DNA of 64,000 bases from contig JAVBVZ010000034.1 in NCBI GenBank assembly GCA_036679405.1, forward strand, positions 124,001-188,000. The letters are read 5' to 3'. Under the pieces are notes generated by a model. The model was not told the DNA's origin. It saw only the letters and a list, made by a program, of their open reading frames with translations, and ran no database searches. The translations under genes were made by a program, and so were the position numbers. Positions 1-8,447 of this stretch are shown here, in pieces (position 1 is the stretch's first letter; each line of letters starts with the position of its first letter). The DNA is from JAEYKI01 sp036679405. GTDB lineage: Bacteria; Bacillota; Clostridia; Christensenellales; Christensenellaceae.

Positions 1-486
1 AACTGCGCTGGCGTCGTCTTTTTGGATGATGCCGAAAATCTGGCCGAAGAAAGCTGGGATAAAACGATCAACATCAACCTGAAAGCCTCCTTTATGCTGG
101 CACAGGCTTTTGGGAATCATATGATTCAAAACAAGGGCGGAAAAATTATCAACATGGCTTCACAGGCCTCTGTCATTGCTCTTGACAAACATGTTGCATA
201 CTGTGCCAGCAAAGCCGCCATCGTATCCATGACCCAGGTTATGGCGATCGAATGGGCAGAGTTCAACATTAACGTCAACGCCATTTCTCCCACGGTTGTA
301 CTTACGGCGTTGGGAAAAAAAGCCTGGGCCGGCAAAGTAGGGGAAGATATGAAAAAGCTGATTCCGGCGGGGCGTTTTGCCTATCCGGAAGAAATTGCCG
401 CATGCGCTGTCTATTTAGCCAGCGATGCAGCCGACATGATCACCGGCGCCAACATTGTTATCGACGGCGGCTATACCATAAAATAG
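1..486 (+). CDS. SDR family oxidoreductase, 5'-truncated
   Basis: This is the C-terminal part of a classical short-chain dehydrogenase/reductase that uses NAD(P) to oxidise or reduce an alcohol or sugar. The frame is already open at base 1 and begins with N-C-A-G, the remnant of the NNAG motif, so roughly the first 85 residues (the TGxxxGxG cofactor site) lie outside the window. A serine-containing MASQAS stretch and the YxxxK pair (Y-C-A-S-K) form the catalytic triad. The C-terminus has the usual P-E-E-I...L-A-S-D...G-x-N-I-V-I-D-G-G ending. A possible internal ATG at 22 is not the real start. The gene converges on the kinase at 610-2127 and is followed by a stem-loop. The substrate is unknown; neighbouring genes suggest a polyol or sugar. 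Confidence 0.9.
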   Translation, partial: NCAGVVFLDDAENLAEESWDKTININLKASFMLAQAFGNHMIQNKGGKIINMASQASVIALDKHVAYCASKAAIVSMTQVMAIEWAEFNINVNAISPTVVLTALGKKAWAGKVGEDMKKLIPAGRFAYPEEIAACAVYLASDAADMITGANIVIDGGYTIK

Positions 487-540
487 CCAAAACCATACTC
501 CCTAAAAATGCTGCAGATTTTCCATCCTCCTCCCGGCAGG

Positions 541-574
541 CAGGCCAAAATTCTCCAAAGCGTGTTTTGGCCTG
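541..574 (+). terminator. Stem-loop terminator after the truncated SDR
   Basis: A perfect 10-bp inverted repeat, CAGGCCAAAA (541-550) and TTTTGGCCTG (565-574), is followed on the plus strand by a moderately T-rich stretch. It lies between convergent genes, as expected for a terminator of the plus-strand SDR. Confidence 0.55.
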
Positions 575-609
575 CTTTATTAATGCCAAGAAACAAAGAC
601 GGGCGGCCA

Positions 610-2127
610 TCATATTTTAGCAAGCATCTCTCCCAATTCACTAAGGTGATCTGCCGCCCGTTCATATACTTCCATCATTCTTTTATAGACTACCCTATTT
701 TCAAAAACCGGTTCGCTTATCTTGCGTCCGGTGTGCAGCGCATCTATTTTTGAAAAATCACGCCAGCACCCGCTTCCGACCAACGCGCAGGCTGCCGCGC
801 CCAATGCCGCAGCCTGCTCATCCACATTGCTCTTCGAAACGGCGCTTCCAAAAACATCTGCAAATATCTGACGCCACACCACGCTCTTGCTTCCTCCTCC
901 GGTCAGTAACAAGGGTTCTTCCACCCTTGACAGTGTTCGCAGTTTTGCCAGGCATTTTTCCAGGCTCATTGCCACGCCTTCCATTGCCGCGCGGATCAAA
1001 TCCGCACGGGTATGCAAGAGATCCAGTCCCACAAACCCGCCACGCACTTTATAAGAACCATCTATCGGCATTCCTCCCGCCAGGCTGGGGTTGAAAACCA
1101 GCCTGTTGGCTCCGGGTGGAACAGCCGCGGCTTCTTTTACCATTTGATCATAAGCATTCCCGTCTTTCGCCTTAATATCCCGGCACAGCTGCTCCCGAAT
1201 CCACCTGAAAGCCGAACCGCCGGAGGCGCTGCACAAGGCGGATACGAACATACCGGGAACCACATGTGCAAAGGTATAGGGTCTCGCCGCCACATCCGTA
1301 AGAGGAAAACGCGTGGCCAGGGCTATCCAGGGAGAAGAGCCCAGCGAGGCATATGCTCTCCCTTCCTTGAAAGCCATGGCGCCCAGCGCCATACAGGCAT
1401 CGTCCACCCCGCCCGCAGCCACATAAACCCCGGGAGACAGGCCCATCTCCGCCGCAGCCCGTTTTCCCACCCGGCCAATCACAGAAGCCGACGCTACCGC
1501 TTCGGGAAACAATGCCGCATCCAGCTCTGCCGCCCGCAGTAATTCATCCGAATATTGCCATTTTTCCAGGTCCCACACACCACTGCTGGATGCATATGAA
1601 TAATCGGTGCAAAAACGGCCGGTCAGTTTGAGCAAGATGTAATCTTTGGTCCCTAATACCTTAAAGGCCCGCCTGTAAACTTCCGCAGCATTTTCTTTCA
1701 GCCAATTGATTTTGAAAACCGAATAGCACATCGGGGTAAAGCCGCCTCCCGTTTTCAAATACCACTTTTTTTCGTCTGTCTTTATAAAAAAATCCAAGAC
1801 CTGCTTTTCCGCGCGCATATCCGACCAAATAGGCGTACGCCGCATCAGCAGATTCCCCGCTTTATCAACGGGGACCACCCCCATACTGTGTCCCGATATA
1901 CTGCAGCAAAAAATATCCTCCGCTTTTGTTTTGGACCGGGCAAGCAGCATTTGCGTACTCCCGGCCACCGCTTTCCACCAGTCTTCCGGCTCCTGCTCGT
2001 GCCACCCTCTTTGTCCATAGTATGTATTATACGGAACAAAAACTGAATCCACACAAACCCCGTCCATATCATACAAAGAAGCTTTGTTGCCACCCGTTCC
2101 AAGATCCCACGCAATAACTTTTTTCAT
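610..2127 (-). CDS. FGGY-family carbohydrate kinase (xylulokinase-like)
   Basis: This is a 505-residue sugar kinase that would phosphorylate a ketose or polyol with ATP in the cytoplasm. The N-terminal phosphate-binding segment D-L-G-T-G-G-N-K is at residues 8-15. The proposed catalytic base is D242 in G-G-V-D-D-A-C, aligned with the xylulokinase catalytic Asp. The ATP-binding LLLTGGGSKS segment is near residue 405. Length matches xylulokinase (about 490-510). The ATG has a GAGG about 10 bases upstream. A strong stem-loop (2182-2223) separates it from the zinc dehydrogenase gene, so it may be expressed at a lower level by read-through. Family is clear; substrate (xylulose, ribulose or a four-carbon ketose) is not. 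Confidence 0.85.
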   Translation of the reverse strand: MKKVIAWDLGTGGNKASLYDMDGVCVDSVFVPYNTYYGQRGWHEQEPEDWWKAVAGSTQMLLARSKTKAEDIFCCSISGHSMGVVPVDKAGNLLMRRTPIWSDMRAEKQVLDFFIKTDEKKWYLKTGGGFTPMCYSVFKINWLKENAAEVYRRAFKVLGTKDYILLKLTGRFCTDYSYASSSGVWDLEKWQYSDELLRAAELDAALFPEAVASASVIGRVGKRAAAEMGLSPGVYVAAGGVDDACMALGAMAFKEGRAYASLGSSPWIALATRFPLTDVAARPYTFAHVVPGMFVSALCSASGGSAFRWIREQLCRDIKAKDGNAYDQMVKEAAAVPPGANRLVFNPSLAGGMPIDGSYKVRGGFVGLDLLHTRADLIRAAMEGVAMSLEKCLAKLRTLSRVEEPLLLTGGGSKSVVWRQIFADVFGSAVSKSNVDEQAAALGAAACALVGSGCWRDFSKIDALHTGRKISEPVFENRVVYKRMMEVYERAADHLSELGEMLAKI

Positions 2128-2181
2128 TTTTGATCAACCTCAATTTTGGCGCTCTGAAATTATTTTGTCTTACAGGCCTCA

Positions 2182-2223
2182 AAACAAGAAACCCGGCCGA
2201 CACGTCGGCCGGGTTTCTTGTTT
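2182..2223 (-). terminator. Strong 20-bp inverted repeat, intrinsic terminator
   Basis: The arms 2182-2201 and 2204-2223 are perfectly complementary over 20 bp and rich in GC at the centre, with A-rich and T-rich ends, so the hairpin could work in both directions. It sits 7 bases after the stop of the minus-strand zinc dehydrogenase and before the kinase, implying termination or attenuation between them. Confidence 0.8.
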
Positions 2224-2229
2224 ATTTTT

Positions 2230-3297
2230 TCAAGGCACCATAACCACTTTGATGGACTCACTGCCCCGGTCCACCATTTGATAGGCTTTTTCCCATTCAT
2301 CAATCGAATAAACATGCGTGACCACTCCATCCGCCGGCAGTTTCCCGTTTTCCAGCCATTCAATGACCGTAGGATACGTATACGGGCTCAAATGCGCCCC
2401 CAGAAGATTGAGCTCTTTTCCGTTTCCGATCACGGACCAGTCGATCAGTGCAGGATCGTTGAACACACTGAACTCAACAAACCTCCCCAGGCTTCGAATC
2501 ATATCCAACCCCTGCCCGACCGCTTTTGGATGTCCGGTCGCCTCAATATATACATCACATCCATATCCGTCCGTCAGCTCCATAATCTCACGAACAACAT
2601 CTGTGGTTGCCGGATTCCAAACCAGATCCGCTCCAAACTTCTTTGCGAGAGACAGCCTGCCGTCATTTAGATCCAAGACAATGAGCAGTTTAGGGCTTTT
2701 TTGGACAATGGCGCCCACCATGCCGAGCCCGAGCGCACCCGCGCCTGCAAGAACCACCACGTCTTCATTCTGAATCTCCGCCCGGTCCACCGTATGTTTC
2801 CCGCAGGCAAACGGTTCGATCAGTACGGCTTTTTCGAGCGGAAGGCTTTCAGGAACCCTGTATACGAGCGCCCCTTTCGGAAACTTCATATATTCGGCCA
2901 TTCCCCCGTTATTATAATTTTGGAATCCATAAATATCATGCTTTTTGCACATCCAGTATTGTCCCCGATTACAGAACCTGCACGTCCGGCACGGAATAAT
3001 CTGTTCGGACGTGACCCGGTCCCCTGTTTGAAATCCGCTTACGCCTTCGCCCACCTCCACAATGGTGCCCACAAATTCATGCCCGGGTATATATGGCGCT
3101 TTGATGTAAGGATTTTCTCCCTCCCACCACGCCGGGCAGCCATGGTTGGCCTTTGCATCGCCGGCACAGATGCCGCAGGCTTCCACTTTGACGACCATCT
3201 CTCCTTCGTCCGCCCGCGGCACGTCCACCATTTCAACCCTCATGTCCCCCGGTGCATAACTGACCAATGCTTTCATTTTTTCGGGTAAAACATTCAT
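2230..3297 (-). CDS. Zinc-dependent alcohol/polyol dehydrogenase (MDR family)
   Basis: This 355-residue medium-chain dehydrogenase probably oxidises a polyol to a ketose with NAD. The catalytic zinc ligands C44 (in C-G-I-C), H73 and E74 (G-H-E) are present, and so are the four structural-zinc cysteines C103, C106, C109 and C117. A Rossmann G-A-G-A-L-G-L-G turn lies near residue 187. The inserted stretch with H-G-C-P-A-W-W after the first zinc ligand and the G-A-H-L-S-P-Y-T-Y-P segment recall erythritol/L-threitol dehydrogenases. It follows the SDR at 3349 by about 50 bases in the same operon. The start has AAAGGGG nine bases upstream. The polyol assignment is by memory of family features and context; the exact substrate is open. 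Confidence 0.82.
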   Translation of the reverse strand: MNVLPEKMKALVSYAPGDMRVEMVDVPRADEGEMVVKVEACGICAGDAKANHGCPAWWEGENPYIKAPYIPGHEFVGTIVEVGEGVSGFQTGDRVTSEQIIPCRTCRFCNRGQYWMCKKHDIYGFQNYNNGGMAEYMKFPKGALVYRVPESLPLEKAVLIEPFACGKHTVDRAEIQNEDVVVLAGAGALGLGMVGAIVQKSPKLLIVLDLNDGRLSLAKKFGADLVWNPATTDVVREIMELTDGYGCDVYIEATGHPKAVGQGLDMIRSLGRFVEFSVFNDPALIDWSVIGNGKELNLLGAHLSPYTYPTVIEWLENGKLPADGVVTHVYSIDEWEKAYQMVDRGSESIKVVMVP

Positions 3298-3348
3298 TTT
3301 ACACGACCCCTTTCACACACAAATTTCAGCGTTCTTCCATGCCGGGCA

Positions 3349-4119
3349 TTACGGGCAAATATATCCACCGTCCACCACATAATCCGCTCCGGTCGCATAT
3401 TTTGATGCGTCGCTGGCCAAATAAAGGTAAATACCTACCAGATCGTCCGGAACCCCCATTCTTCCCATTGGGATCATAGGTTCCCAAATCTTGATCATAT
3501 CGTCCATACACGCAATCAGCTCCGTCTTCATATATCCGGGGCTCACCGAATTAACGCGGATACCCAAATCAGCCCACTCAACCGCCAGACATTTGGTCAG
3601 CATGATCACGCCCGCCTTTGCCGCACAATAATTGGCAATTGTCTGCGGGCGGTTTACAATGTGTCCGGACATGGATGCAGTGGAAATAATAGACCCTTTT
3701 ATTTTACTTTTTTTCATCATACGCGCAGCCGCCTGCGCCGTAAAAAATACACCGTTCAGATTTACGTCGATCACCTTTTTGAATTGCTCAGGCTCAATTT
3801 CCATTGCGTTTTCCGGCGTAAAGATTCCTGCATTATTTACGGCGAAGCAGATCGGCCCAAAAGCGTCCACAACCTTTTGGACCATCCTTTCCGCATCCTT
3901 TGCATCCGTTACGTCGCACCTTAAGGCCGGCACATCTTTATTGTATTTTTTTGAAAAATTGTCGGCTGTTTTTTGGGCTTCATCAATATCAATGTCTGCA
4001 ATCGCAACATTCGCTCCCGCATCCAAAAAAGCGTCGGCAAGCTTTTTCCCGATCCCCCGGGCCGCCCCGGTAATAAAACCGCTTTTTCCCGCCATACTAA
4101 ACACATCCAAAACACTCAT
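3349..4119 (-). CDS. SDR family oxidoreductase
   Basis: This is a 256-residue classical SDR. From the chosen start, T-G-A-A-R-G-I-G (cofactor loop) is near residue 17, NNAG near 95, the catalytic Ser in S-T-A-S-M-S-G near 148, and Y-C-A-A-K (YxxxK) near 163. I chose ATG at 4119 because AAAGGAG lies eight bases upstream; an in-frame GTG at 4128 would overlap that ribosome binding site. It is the first gene of the operon transcribed from the promoter at 4252-4281, divergent from the GntR regulator, and is followed by the zinc dehydrogenase. A role in the interconversion of a polyol or ketose is inferred. Confidence 0.87.
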   Translation of the reverse strand: MSVLDVFSMAGKSGFITGAARGIGKKLADAFLDAGANVAIADIDIDEAQKTADNFSKKYNKDVPALRCDVTDAKDAERMVQKVVDAFGPICFAVNNAGIFTPENAMEIEPEQFKKVIDVNLNGVFFTAQAAARMMKKSKIKGSIISTASMSGHIVNRPQTIANYCAAKAGVIMLTKCLAVEWADLGIRVNSVSPGYMKTELIACMDDMIKIWEPMIPMGRMGVPDDLVGIYLYLASDASKYATGADYVVDGGYICP

Positions 4120-4251
4120 CTCAATCACTCCTTTAAATTTTTATATTTTTGAAAAGCACTGCTTTAAACGTCTCTCTTAAGAAAGCCAAAGCGTCTGCAG
4201 GCATAAGTTTATTCAGTTGGATTTTTCATTGAAAAAATAAACGGTGTATTC

Positions 4252-4281
4252 ATTATAACGTTATATTGTTTTTGAAGTCAA
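4252..4281 (-). promoter_or_regulatory. Sigma-A promoter of the SDR-ADH(-kinase) operon
   Basis: On the minus strand TTGACT (4276-4281) and TATAAT (4252-4257) are separated by 18 bases, about 130 bases before the SDR start. The perfect palindrome at 4254-4265 overlaps the -10 box. Confidence 0.75.
4254..4265. promoter_or_regulatory. Palindromic operator candidate for the GntR regulator
   Basis: TATAACGTTATA is a perfect 12-bp palindrome overlapping the -10 box of the divergent operon promoter. Its position is that of a repressor site, most simply for the adjacent GntR/UTRA protein. A second, weaker element, CCAA-T-TTGG, lies at 4286-4294. Confidence 0.5.
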
Positions 4282-4353
4282 TGGACCAATTTGGATTATT
4301 TTATACATTTTTTTTAAATATTTTGTTGTAATTTGATTTATTTTTGTATATAC

Positions 4354-4381
4354 TTGACTTGAAATTACATTTTATTATAAT
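4354..4381 (+). promoter_or_regulatory. Sigma-A promoter of the GntR gene
   Basis: TTGACT (4354-4359) and TATAAT (4376-4381) are spaced by 16 bases and end 22 bases before the GntR start codon. A purine-rich AAGGGGGGAG ribosome binding site follows. Confidence 0.75.
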
Positions 4382-4403
4382 GTTTAAATAAGGGGGGAGC
4401 CAA

Positions 4404-5132
4404 ATGATATCTGATAAAATGCCGGTTTATTTAAAAGTTTATAACGTTTTGAAAAGCGAAATACAAAATTACCGTTCTGTAGGTGAACTGTTGCCGCCCG
4501 AACCCGCATTGGAAAAAAAATACGGCGTCAGCCGTATCACCATCCGCAAGGCGATCCAATTGCTTTCAGAGGAAGGATATGTTTCGGTGAAACAGGGTTA
4601 CGGAACAACGGTCACCCGCCCAAAGGCAGTACACCGGATGAATTATATTTACTCGGTCACCGAAACGCTCCGCAGATCCGGTTATAAAGTGCACTCCCAA
4701 AATATATATATCGATCTGTGCGTACCCAATGAAGATATCCTCAAGCTGCTTGATGCCCCTGCAAACACAAAATTCACGCGTATGCAGCGTATTTTAATTG
4801 CCAACCATCAGCCTATCTCTATTGTAACAAACTACATTACGCCCGAATTGGTTCCCGACCTGCAGGACAATATTGAAAACTTTGATTCCCTGTACTCTCT
4901 GCTCGAAACCAAGTATCACATCAAATTCGACTATGCGACAGACTATATCACAGCCCGTTCCGCTAATTTTTTGCAAGCCCAGGTTTTGCAGATCCCCAAT
5001 AAATCGCCGCTAATTTCCATCCGGCGAGTCATTTATATAAAAGACAGGCCGGTCATGCTGGACGACTTGCTCATTGAATCTTCCAGATACCAGTTTTCCG
5101 TCAACTTATCATGCAGGCCCCCAAAGGAATAA
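4404..5132 (+). CDS. GntR-family transcriptional regulator (HutC subfamily, UTRA domain)
   Basis: This 242-residue regulator has a winged helix-turn-helix at about residues 8-75, with the L-P-P-E-P-A-L-E...Y-G-V-S-R-I-T-I-R-K-A-I signature, and a C-terminal UTRA effector-binding domain at about 95-235. It would bind a sugar phosphate or polyol and control the divergent SDR-dehydrogenase operon. Length and domain order are normal for the family. The start has AAGGGGGGAG upstream. Its stop codon is only two bases from the stop of the convergent SGNH hydrolase gene, with no hairpin between them, so the transcripts probably overlap. Effector not predictable. Confidence 0.9.
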   Translation: MISDKMPVYLKVYNVLKSEIQNYRSVGELLPPEPALEKKYGVSRITIRKAIQLLSEEGYVSVKQGYGTTVTRPKAVHRMNYIYSVTETLRRSGYKVHSQNIYIDLCVPNEDILKLLDAPANTKFTRMQRILIANHQPISIVTNYITPELVPDLQDNIENFDSLYSLLETKYHIKFDYATDYITARSANFLQAQVLQIPNKSPLISIRRVIYIKDRPVMLDDLLIESSRYQFSVNLSCRPPKE

Positions 5133-5134
5133 GC

Positions 5135-5773
5135 CTATAAAATCTCCAGCACCTTTTTTGAAACCGCCGCCGCAAGGTTTTTGTGCTGCTTTTCGTCCAT
5201 ATGGATCGCATCCGTTTGGGATGCTTTTGCATATAACGCGCAGTCAAAAAATTCATATCCTTTTTCGATTGCCAATTTGAAATAATGTTTTTTCAATTCC
5301 CGGCTGTATTGCAGAGCCTTGGCAGAGAAAATTTTTCCGTTTGGCGTATCGCGTATGTTTGCAGCGATCTCAACGGGAGATGCAATCAATATTCGGGGCT
5401 TTCTTTTTTTCCCGTTTAGCCACCCTTCTATTTTTTCCAAAAGATACGCAAGCCCTTTGGCGCTGATTTCCGGATTGGCATTAAAGACTTTTTTTAAATC
5501 GTTTGTTCCAAGCGCGATAATGATTAAGTCCAAAGGATCATGCGCCATTAAGCTATGGATGATATGCCCGGAGCCATTTCTGTATTCACGCAGAGGATCA
5601 TCGAATACGGTCGTCCTCCCGCTGACGTTATCTTCAATAACAACATACCGTTCTCCCAGTATTTTTCCCATAATAAACGGCCAACGGTCGTCTTCCAAAT
5701 ACCGCCCGCCATCCCCGGGGATATATCCCCAGCTGTTCGAATCTCCGAACACCAATATTCTTTTATACACCAA
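5135..5773 (-). CDS. SGNH/GDSL-type hydrolase (esterase)
   Basis: This 212-residue protein is a probable carbohydrate esterase or lipase of the SGNH fold. Block I is G-D-S-N-S-W-G with nucleophile S12, block III is A-L-G-T-N-D, and block V is D-A-I-H near the C-terminus, giving the Ser-Asp-His triad. No signal peptide is visible, so it should act in the cytoplasm, for example to deacetylate an imported sugar ester. The best start is TTG at 5773 with GGGAGG nine bases upstream; a GTG follows directly at 5770. It ends against the GntR gene. Substrate unknown. Confidence 0.8.
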   Translation of the reverse strand: MVYKRILVFGDSNSWGYIPGDGGRYLEDDRWPFIMGKILGERYVVIEDNVSGRTTVFDDPLREYRNGSGHIIHSLMAHDPLDLIIIALGTNDLKKVFNANPEISAKGLAYLLEKIEGWLNGKKRKPRILIASPVEIAANIRDTPNGKIFSAKALQYSRELKKHYFKLAIEKGYEFFDCALYAKASQTDAIHMDEKQHKNLAAAVSKKVLEIL

Positions 5774-6271
5774 AACACAAAACCTCCCGACACCGTCTTT
5801 GCGCGCTCCTCATTTGGGCAGTCTTTACAGGCAGTAGCATGATTGCCCTTACAACTCCATCCAGGTTTTAAAGGAGCAAGGTTTGCTTCCCCGTCAAACT
5901 TACGGATTTAATTATACATTAAAAGTATAAAAATGGATATCCGCACCGTATTCATCAATATCACAGATACGTTCCTTTGTCGCGGGCCCTGCCGTTGCCC
6001 CGTGGCCGGTCCGGCGCCGCTGCAGACGAAAGCTTTGGCCCCTGCATTTTCTTGATTGTGCATCATTTATATTTTTTTCAAGGCCTCTTTTACCGCTTTG
6101 AAGCACTTATTATTCCCATCCACAAAACAGCCCACGCAGGCAGGCCGGTCCACGCACACAAAAAAGGCGCCTTTCTTTAAAAAGCAAAGGCGCCCATCCG
6201 CCCGGGCAGGAAAAATGCCGCGGGTACAGGAGAAAATGCCGATGAAGCACAAACGTGTGCACCGGACAGTT
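5774..6271. other. 498-base intergenic region
   Basis: No convincing gene is present. The region holds the upstream sequence of the SGNH hydrolase gene and, at 6160-6194, the terminator of the ECF S-component operon. Short open frames around 5912-6180 on both strands lack ribosome binding sites and protein-like composition. A decayed gene cannot be excluded. Confidence 0.5.
6160..6194 (-). terminator. Intrinsic terminator of the 6272-19097 operon
   Basis: On the minus strand GGCGCCTTT and AAAGGCGCC form a 9-bp stem (6186-6194 with 6166-6174), followed directly by a run of six T (6160-6165). It lies 78 bases after the stop of the ECF S-component gene and would end the long operon. Confidence 0.8.
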
Positions 6272-6889
6272 TCAGGACAAAGATTGTGTTTCGGCGTTTT
6301 TAAAACGCCCGGTTTTTTTTACCGCCAATATGATAGGCGTGCATAAGATAGCCGCAACGACCGCTTCGGCAATTCCATTGGTCAGTCCAACGCCAAACAG
6401 CATCGCGTATACGCCTTGCACATCAATATCATAGTTGACCGCAATGGTATCTTTAAACATCAAAAACAACAGCCCCAGAAAAAAAACCGTATTGGTAAGC
6501 GAAGCCGCCACCGAGGCAACGCCAAGCCGCAGTACTTCACTTTTGGAGCGCACCCATTTATACACATAATACGCAATAACGGCAACCAGTATTCTTGGGA
6601 CAAACAATAAAACCAGATACAAAACCGGGTCAAACCAGTTTAAGGGCTCCAAAAAAAGAGGCGTCAGCAAGACAGACGGATACAAAAGCAGCTTCACGAA
6701 GCTGATGGCGCCGAATGCCGTCCCCAAAATCACTCCCGACCGCAGGCCCAAAACAATGGCGCCAATAATGACAGGCAGGCACATAAAGGTGATGCTGATA
6801 AACCCGAAAGAAATACTGCCGATCGGCGTGAGCCCCAGCAACACCAGAACCGCGATCAGAATTGCAACAAATACATTTTTTCGGTTCAT
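6272..6889 (-). CDS. ECF transporter S component (orphan)
   Basis: This 205-residue integral membrane protein has about six hydrophobic segments and the S-A-S-L-T-N-T-V-F-F-L-like stretch (A-A-S-L-T-N-T-V-F-F-L-G near residue 133) common in S components of energy-coupling factor vitamin importers. S components bind the substrate and share EcfA/EcfT energising modules encoded elsewhere; none is in this window. It is the last gene of the long catabolic operon, after the cyclase-family hydrolase, and has AAGGAG before its ATG. A two-tier stem-loop (6913-6947) lies just upstream. The substrate is not predictable; a vitamin cofactor or a pathway-related small molecule is possible. Confidence 0.8.
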   Translation of the reverse strand: MNRKNVFVAILIAVLVLLGLTPIGSISFGFISITFMCLPVIIGAIVLGLRSGVILGTAFGAISFVKLLLYPSVLLTPLFLEPLNWFDPVLYLVLLFVPRILVAVIAYYVYKWVRSKSEVLRLGVASVAASLTNTVFFLGLLFLMFKDTIAVNYDIDVQGVYAMLFGVGLTNGIAEAVVAAILCTPIILAVKKTGRFKNAETQSLS

Positions 6890-6912
6890 TCACTTTCTCC
6901 TTGGCTTAAATT

Positions 6913-6947
6913 GCCCCGCTCCAAAAATCTGCCGATTTTTTCGGGGC
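6913..6947 (-). promoter_or_regulatory. Two-tier stem-loop before the ECF S-component gene
   Basis: GCCCCG (6913-6918) pairs with CGGGGC (6942-6947), and inside it AAAAATC (6923-6929) pairs with GATTTTT (6934-6940). It occupies most of a 72-base intercistronic gap and ends about 13 bases before the ribosome binding site. It may tune expression of the S component relative to the upstream genes. Confidence 0.4.
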
Positions 6948-6961
6948 CGCTAAAGACTTTG

Positions 6962-7633
6962 CTATTCCACATCCATGGCGACGGCGCGCACAAACGAACC
7001 GCCCGCACCTTTGAGCAGAGTGGGCAGCCAACAGAAAAACCATCTCTTGTCTTCTCCAAACTCGCCGATTTCTTCCAAAAAAAGTTCTTCCACAATACAG
7101 ATTTTGGCGCCCAGGATCTTTTTATGGGCTTTGGGGCCGCCTTCCGGAAAATAAAAGCTCTCGATCCCCAGCGTATCACATCCGTATACTTTCACTTTAC
7201 GGTCAACCAGCCACTGCGCACCGCTTTCGTCTACCGCAGGCCAGTCTTTCAGATAATTCTGGGTAAATCCATAATATTTCTGGTACCCCGTCCGGAGCGC
7301 CACCATATCGCCTTCCCGAACGTGTTTTCCATGCTTCTCCAAATCTTCATATGTAATGGGGGCTTTGGGCTCCTTGCCCAGCATATTGATTACCACGCCT
7401 TCTCCGATCCACTGGTCCACCGGCACCTGGTCCATAGATTCTGCACATTCATGAAAATGCAGCGGTGTGTCGGCGTGTGTGGCCACATGCGTCAGACTGG
7501 TTACTTTTTCTACCTGGCACATATCCTGCGGCGAAACCATTGCATACTGCACGTCGGTCAGGGCAAATCCCGGCCAACCGGGGCAGTTATGGTAAAGCGG
7601 CCTTGTCAGATCATAAATCTTTTTCACTTTCAT
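6962..7633 (-). CDS. Cyclase-family metal-dependent hydrolase
   Basis: This 223-residue protein belongs to the cyclase/kynurenine formamidase-like family (PF04199). The metal-binding signature H-V-A-T-H-A-D-T-P-L-H-F is near residues 49-60. These enzymes hydrolyse cyclic or amide-like substrates, for example formylkynurenine, isatin, or lactone-like rings. Here it lies downstream of a zinc dehydrogenase and SDR in an operon with an IlvD dehydratase, so opening of a sugar lactone is a reasonable guess, not a demonstrated activity. ATG at 7633 is 17 bases after the SDR stop. A second family member occurs at 39478-40284 in another ABC-transporter operon. Confidence 0.82.
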   Translation of the reverse strand: MKVKKIYDLTRPLYHNCPGWPGFALTDVQYAMVSPQDMCQVEKVTSLTHVATHADTPLHFHECAESMDQVPVDQWIGEGVVINMLGKEPKAPITYEDLEKHGKHVREGDMVALRTGYQKYYGFTQNYLKDWPAVDESGAQWLVDRKVKVYGCDTLGIESFYFPEGGPKAHKKILGAKICIVEELFLEEIGEFGEDKRWFFCWLPTLLKGAGGSFVRAVAMDVE

Positions 7634-7649
7634 TTTGTCTCACCTCGTT

Positions 7650-8423
7650 TTATTTGCCTGCCGTAAATCCGGCATCCACCGTATAGCAGGATCCCGTTAC
7701 AAAAGATGCCTCTTCGGACGCTAAAAACAACACTACCGTGGAAACTTCTTCCGAGCTGCCCAGCCGTTTCATGGGCTCTGCGTCAATAAACGCCTGCATC
7801 GTCGTATCCCGATCACCGGTAGCTGCTGCAAAATCATTGGGCATGGCTGTATCGATCGTGCCCGGGCATACTGCGTTCACACGGATATTCTGAGTTGCAA
7901 GTTCCAGCGCCAACGCCCGGGTCATATTGGCAATCGCCGCTTTGGTGCAGCAGTACAGGCTCATGTTGGGGTGTCCCACCAATCCGGACATGGATGACAT
8001 GGTAACGATGCTGCCGCCGCCCTGTTTGAGCATTTGCGTAACACCGGCACGGAGGACATAATACGTCCCTTTAATATTGATGTCCACCAACCTGTCTACG
8101 TCTTCATCTTTCACATCCTGTATGGGAGACACCATAACCATAGACGCATTGGAAACCAGCACATCCAGCCGCCCGTATTTTTTGATCAGGCCGTCAAACA
8201 TCTGGCTGACCCGTGCAGATTGACTGGTATCGCATGTAAAATAATCCGCCTTTCCTCCGGCTGCGCGGATTTCCCGGACCGTTTCCTCAAGCGGCGCCTC
8301 TCTTCGGCCTGCAATGACGACGGTCGCGCCTTCTTTGGCAAAATCTTTTGCACACGCACGCCCGATCCCTGTTCCGCCGCCGGTTACCAATACCACCTGA
8401 TCAGAAAACCTGTCTTCTCTCAT
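7650..8423 (-). CDS. SDR family oxidoreductase
   Basis: This 257-residue SDR has T-G-G-G-T-G-I-G at residues 14-21, S-N-A-S in place of the usual NNAG near 91, the catalytic Ser in M-S-S-M-S-G, and Y-C-C-T-K as the YxxxK pair near 158. It would use NAD(P)(H) on a sugar, sugar acid or hydroxy-acid. It sits between the zinc alcohol dehydrogenase and the cyclase-family hydrolase in the same operon. A GAAGGAAGG ribosome binding site precedes the ATG. Which step it performs in the proposed sugar-acid pathway cannot be told from sequence. Confidence 0.87.
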   Translation of the reverse strand: MREDRFSDQVVLVTGGGTGIGRACAKDFAKEGATVVIAGRREAPLEETVREIRAAGGKADYFTCDTSQSARVSQMFDGLIKKYGRLDVLVSNASMVMVSPIQDVKDEDVDRLVDINIKGTYYVLRAGVTQMLKQGGGSIVTMSSMSGLVGHPNMSLYCCTKAAIANMTRALALELATQNIRVNAVCPGTIDTAMPNDFAAATGDRDTTMQAFIDAEPMKRLGSSEEVSTVVLFLASEEASFVTGSCYTVDAGFTAGK

Positions 8424-8447
8424 TATTTTTCCCTTCCTTCAATTTTT

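Noticed and set aside
5912..6106. Short minus-strand open frame in the 498-base gap
   Set aside because: No ribosome binding site, no recognisable family, and arginine-rich low-quality sequence. A decayed gene is possible but unsupported.
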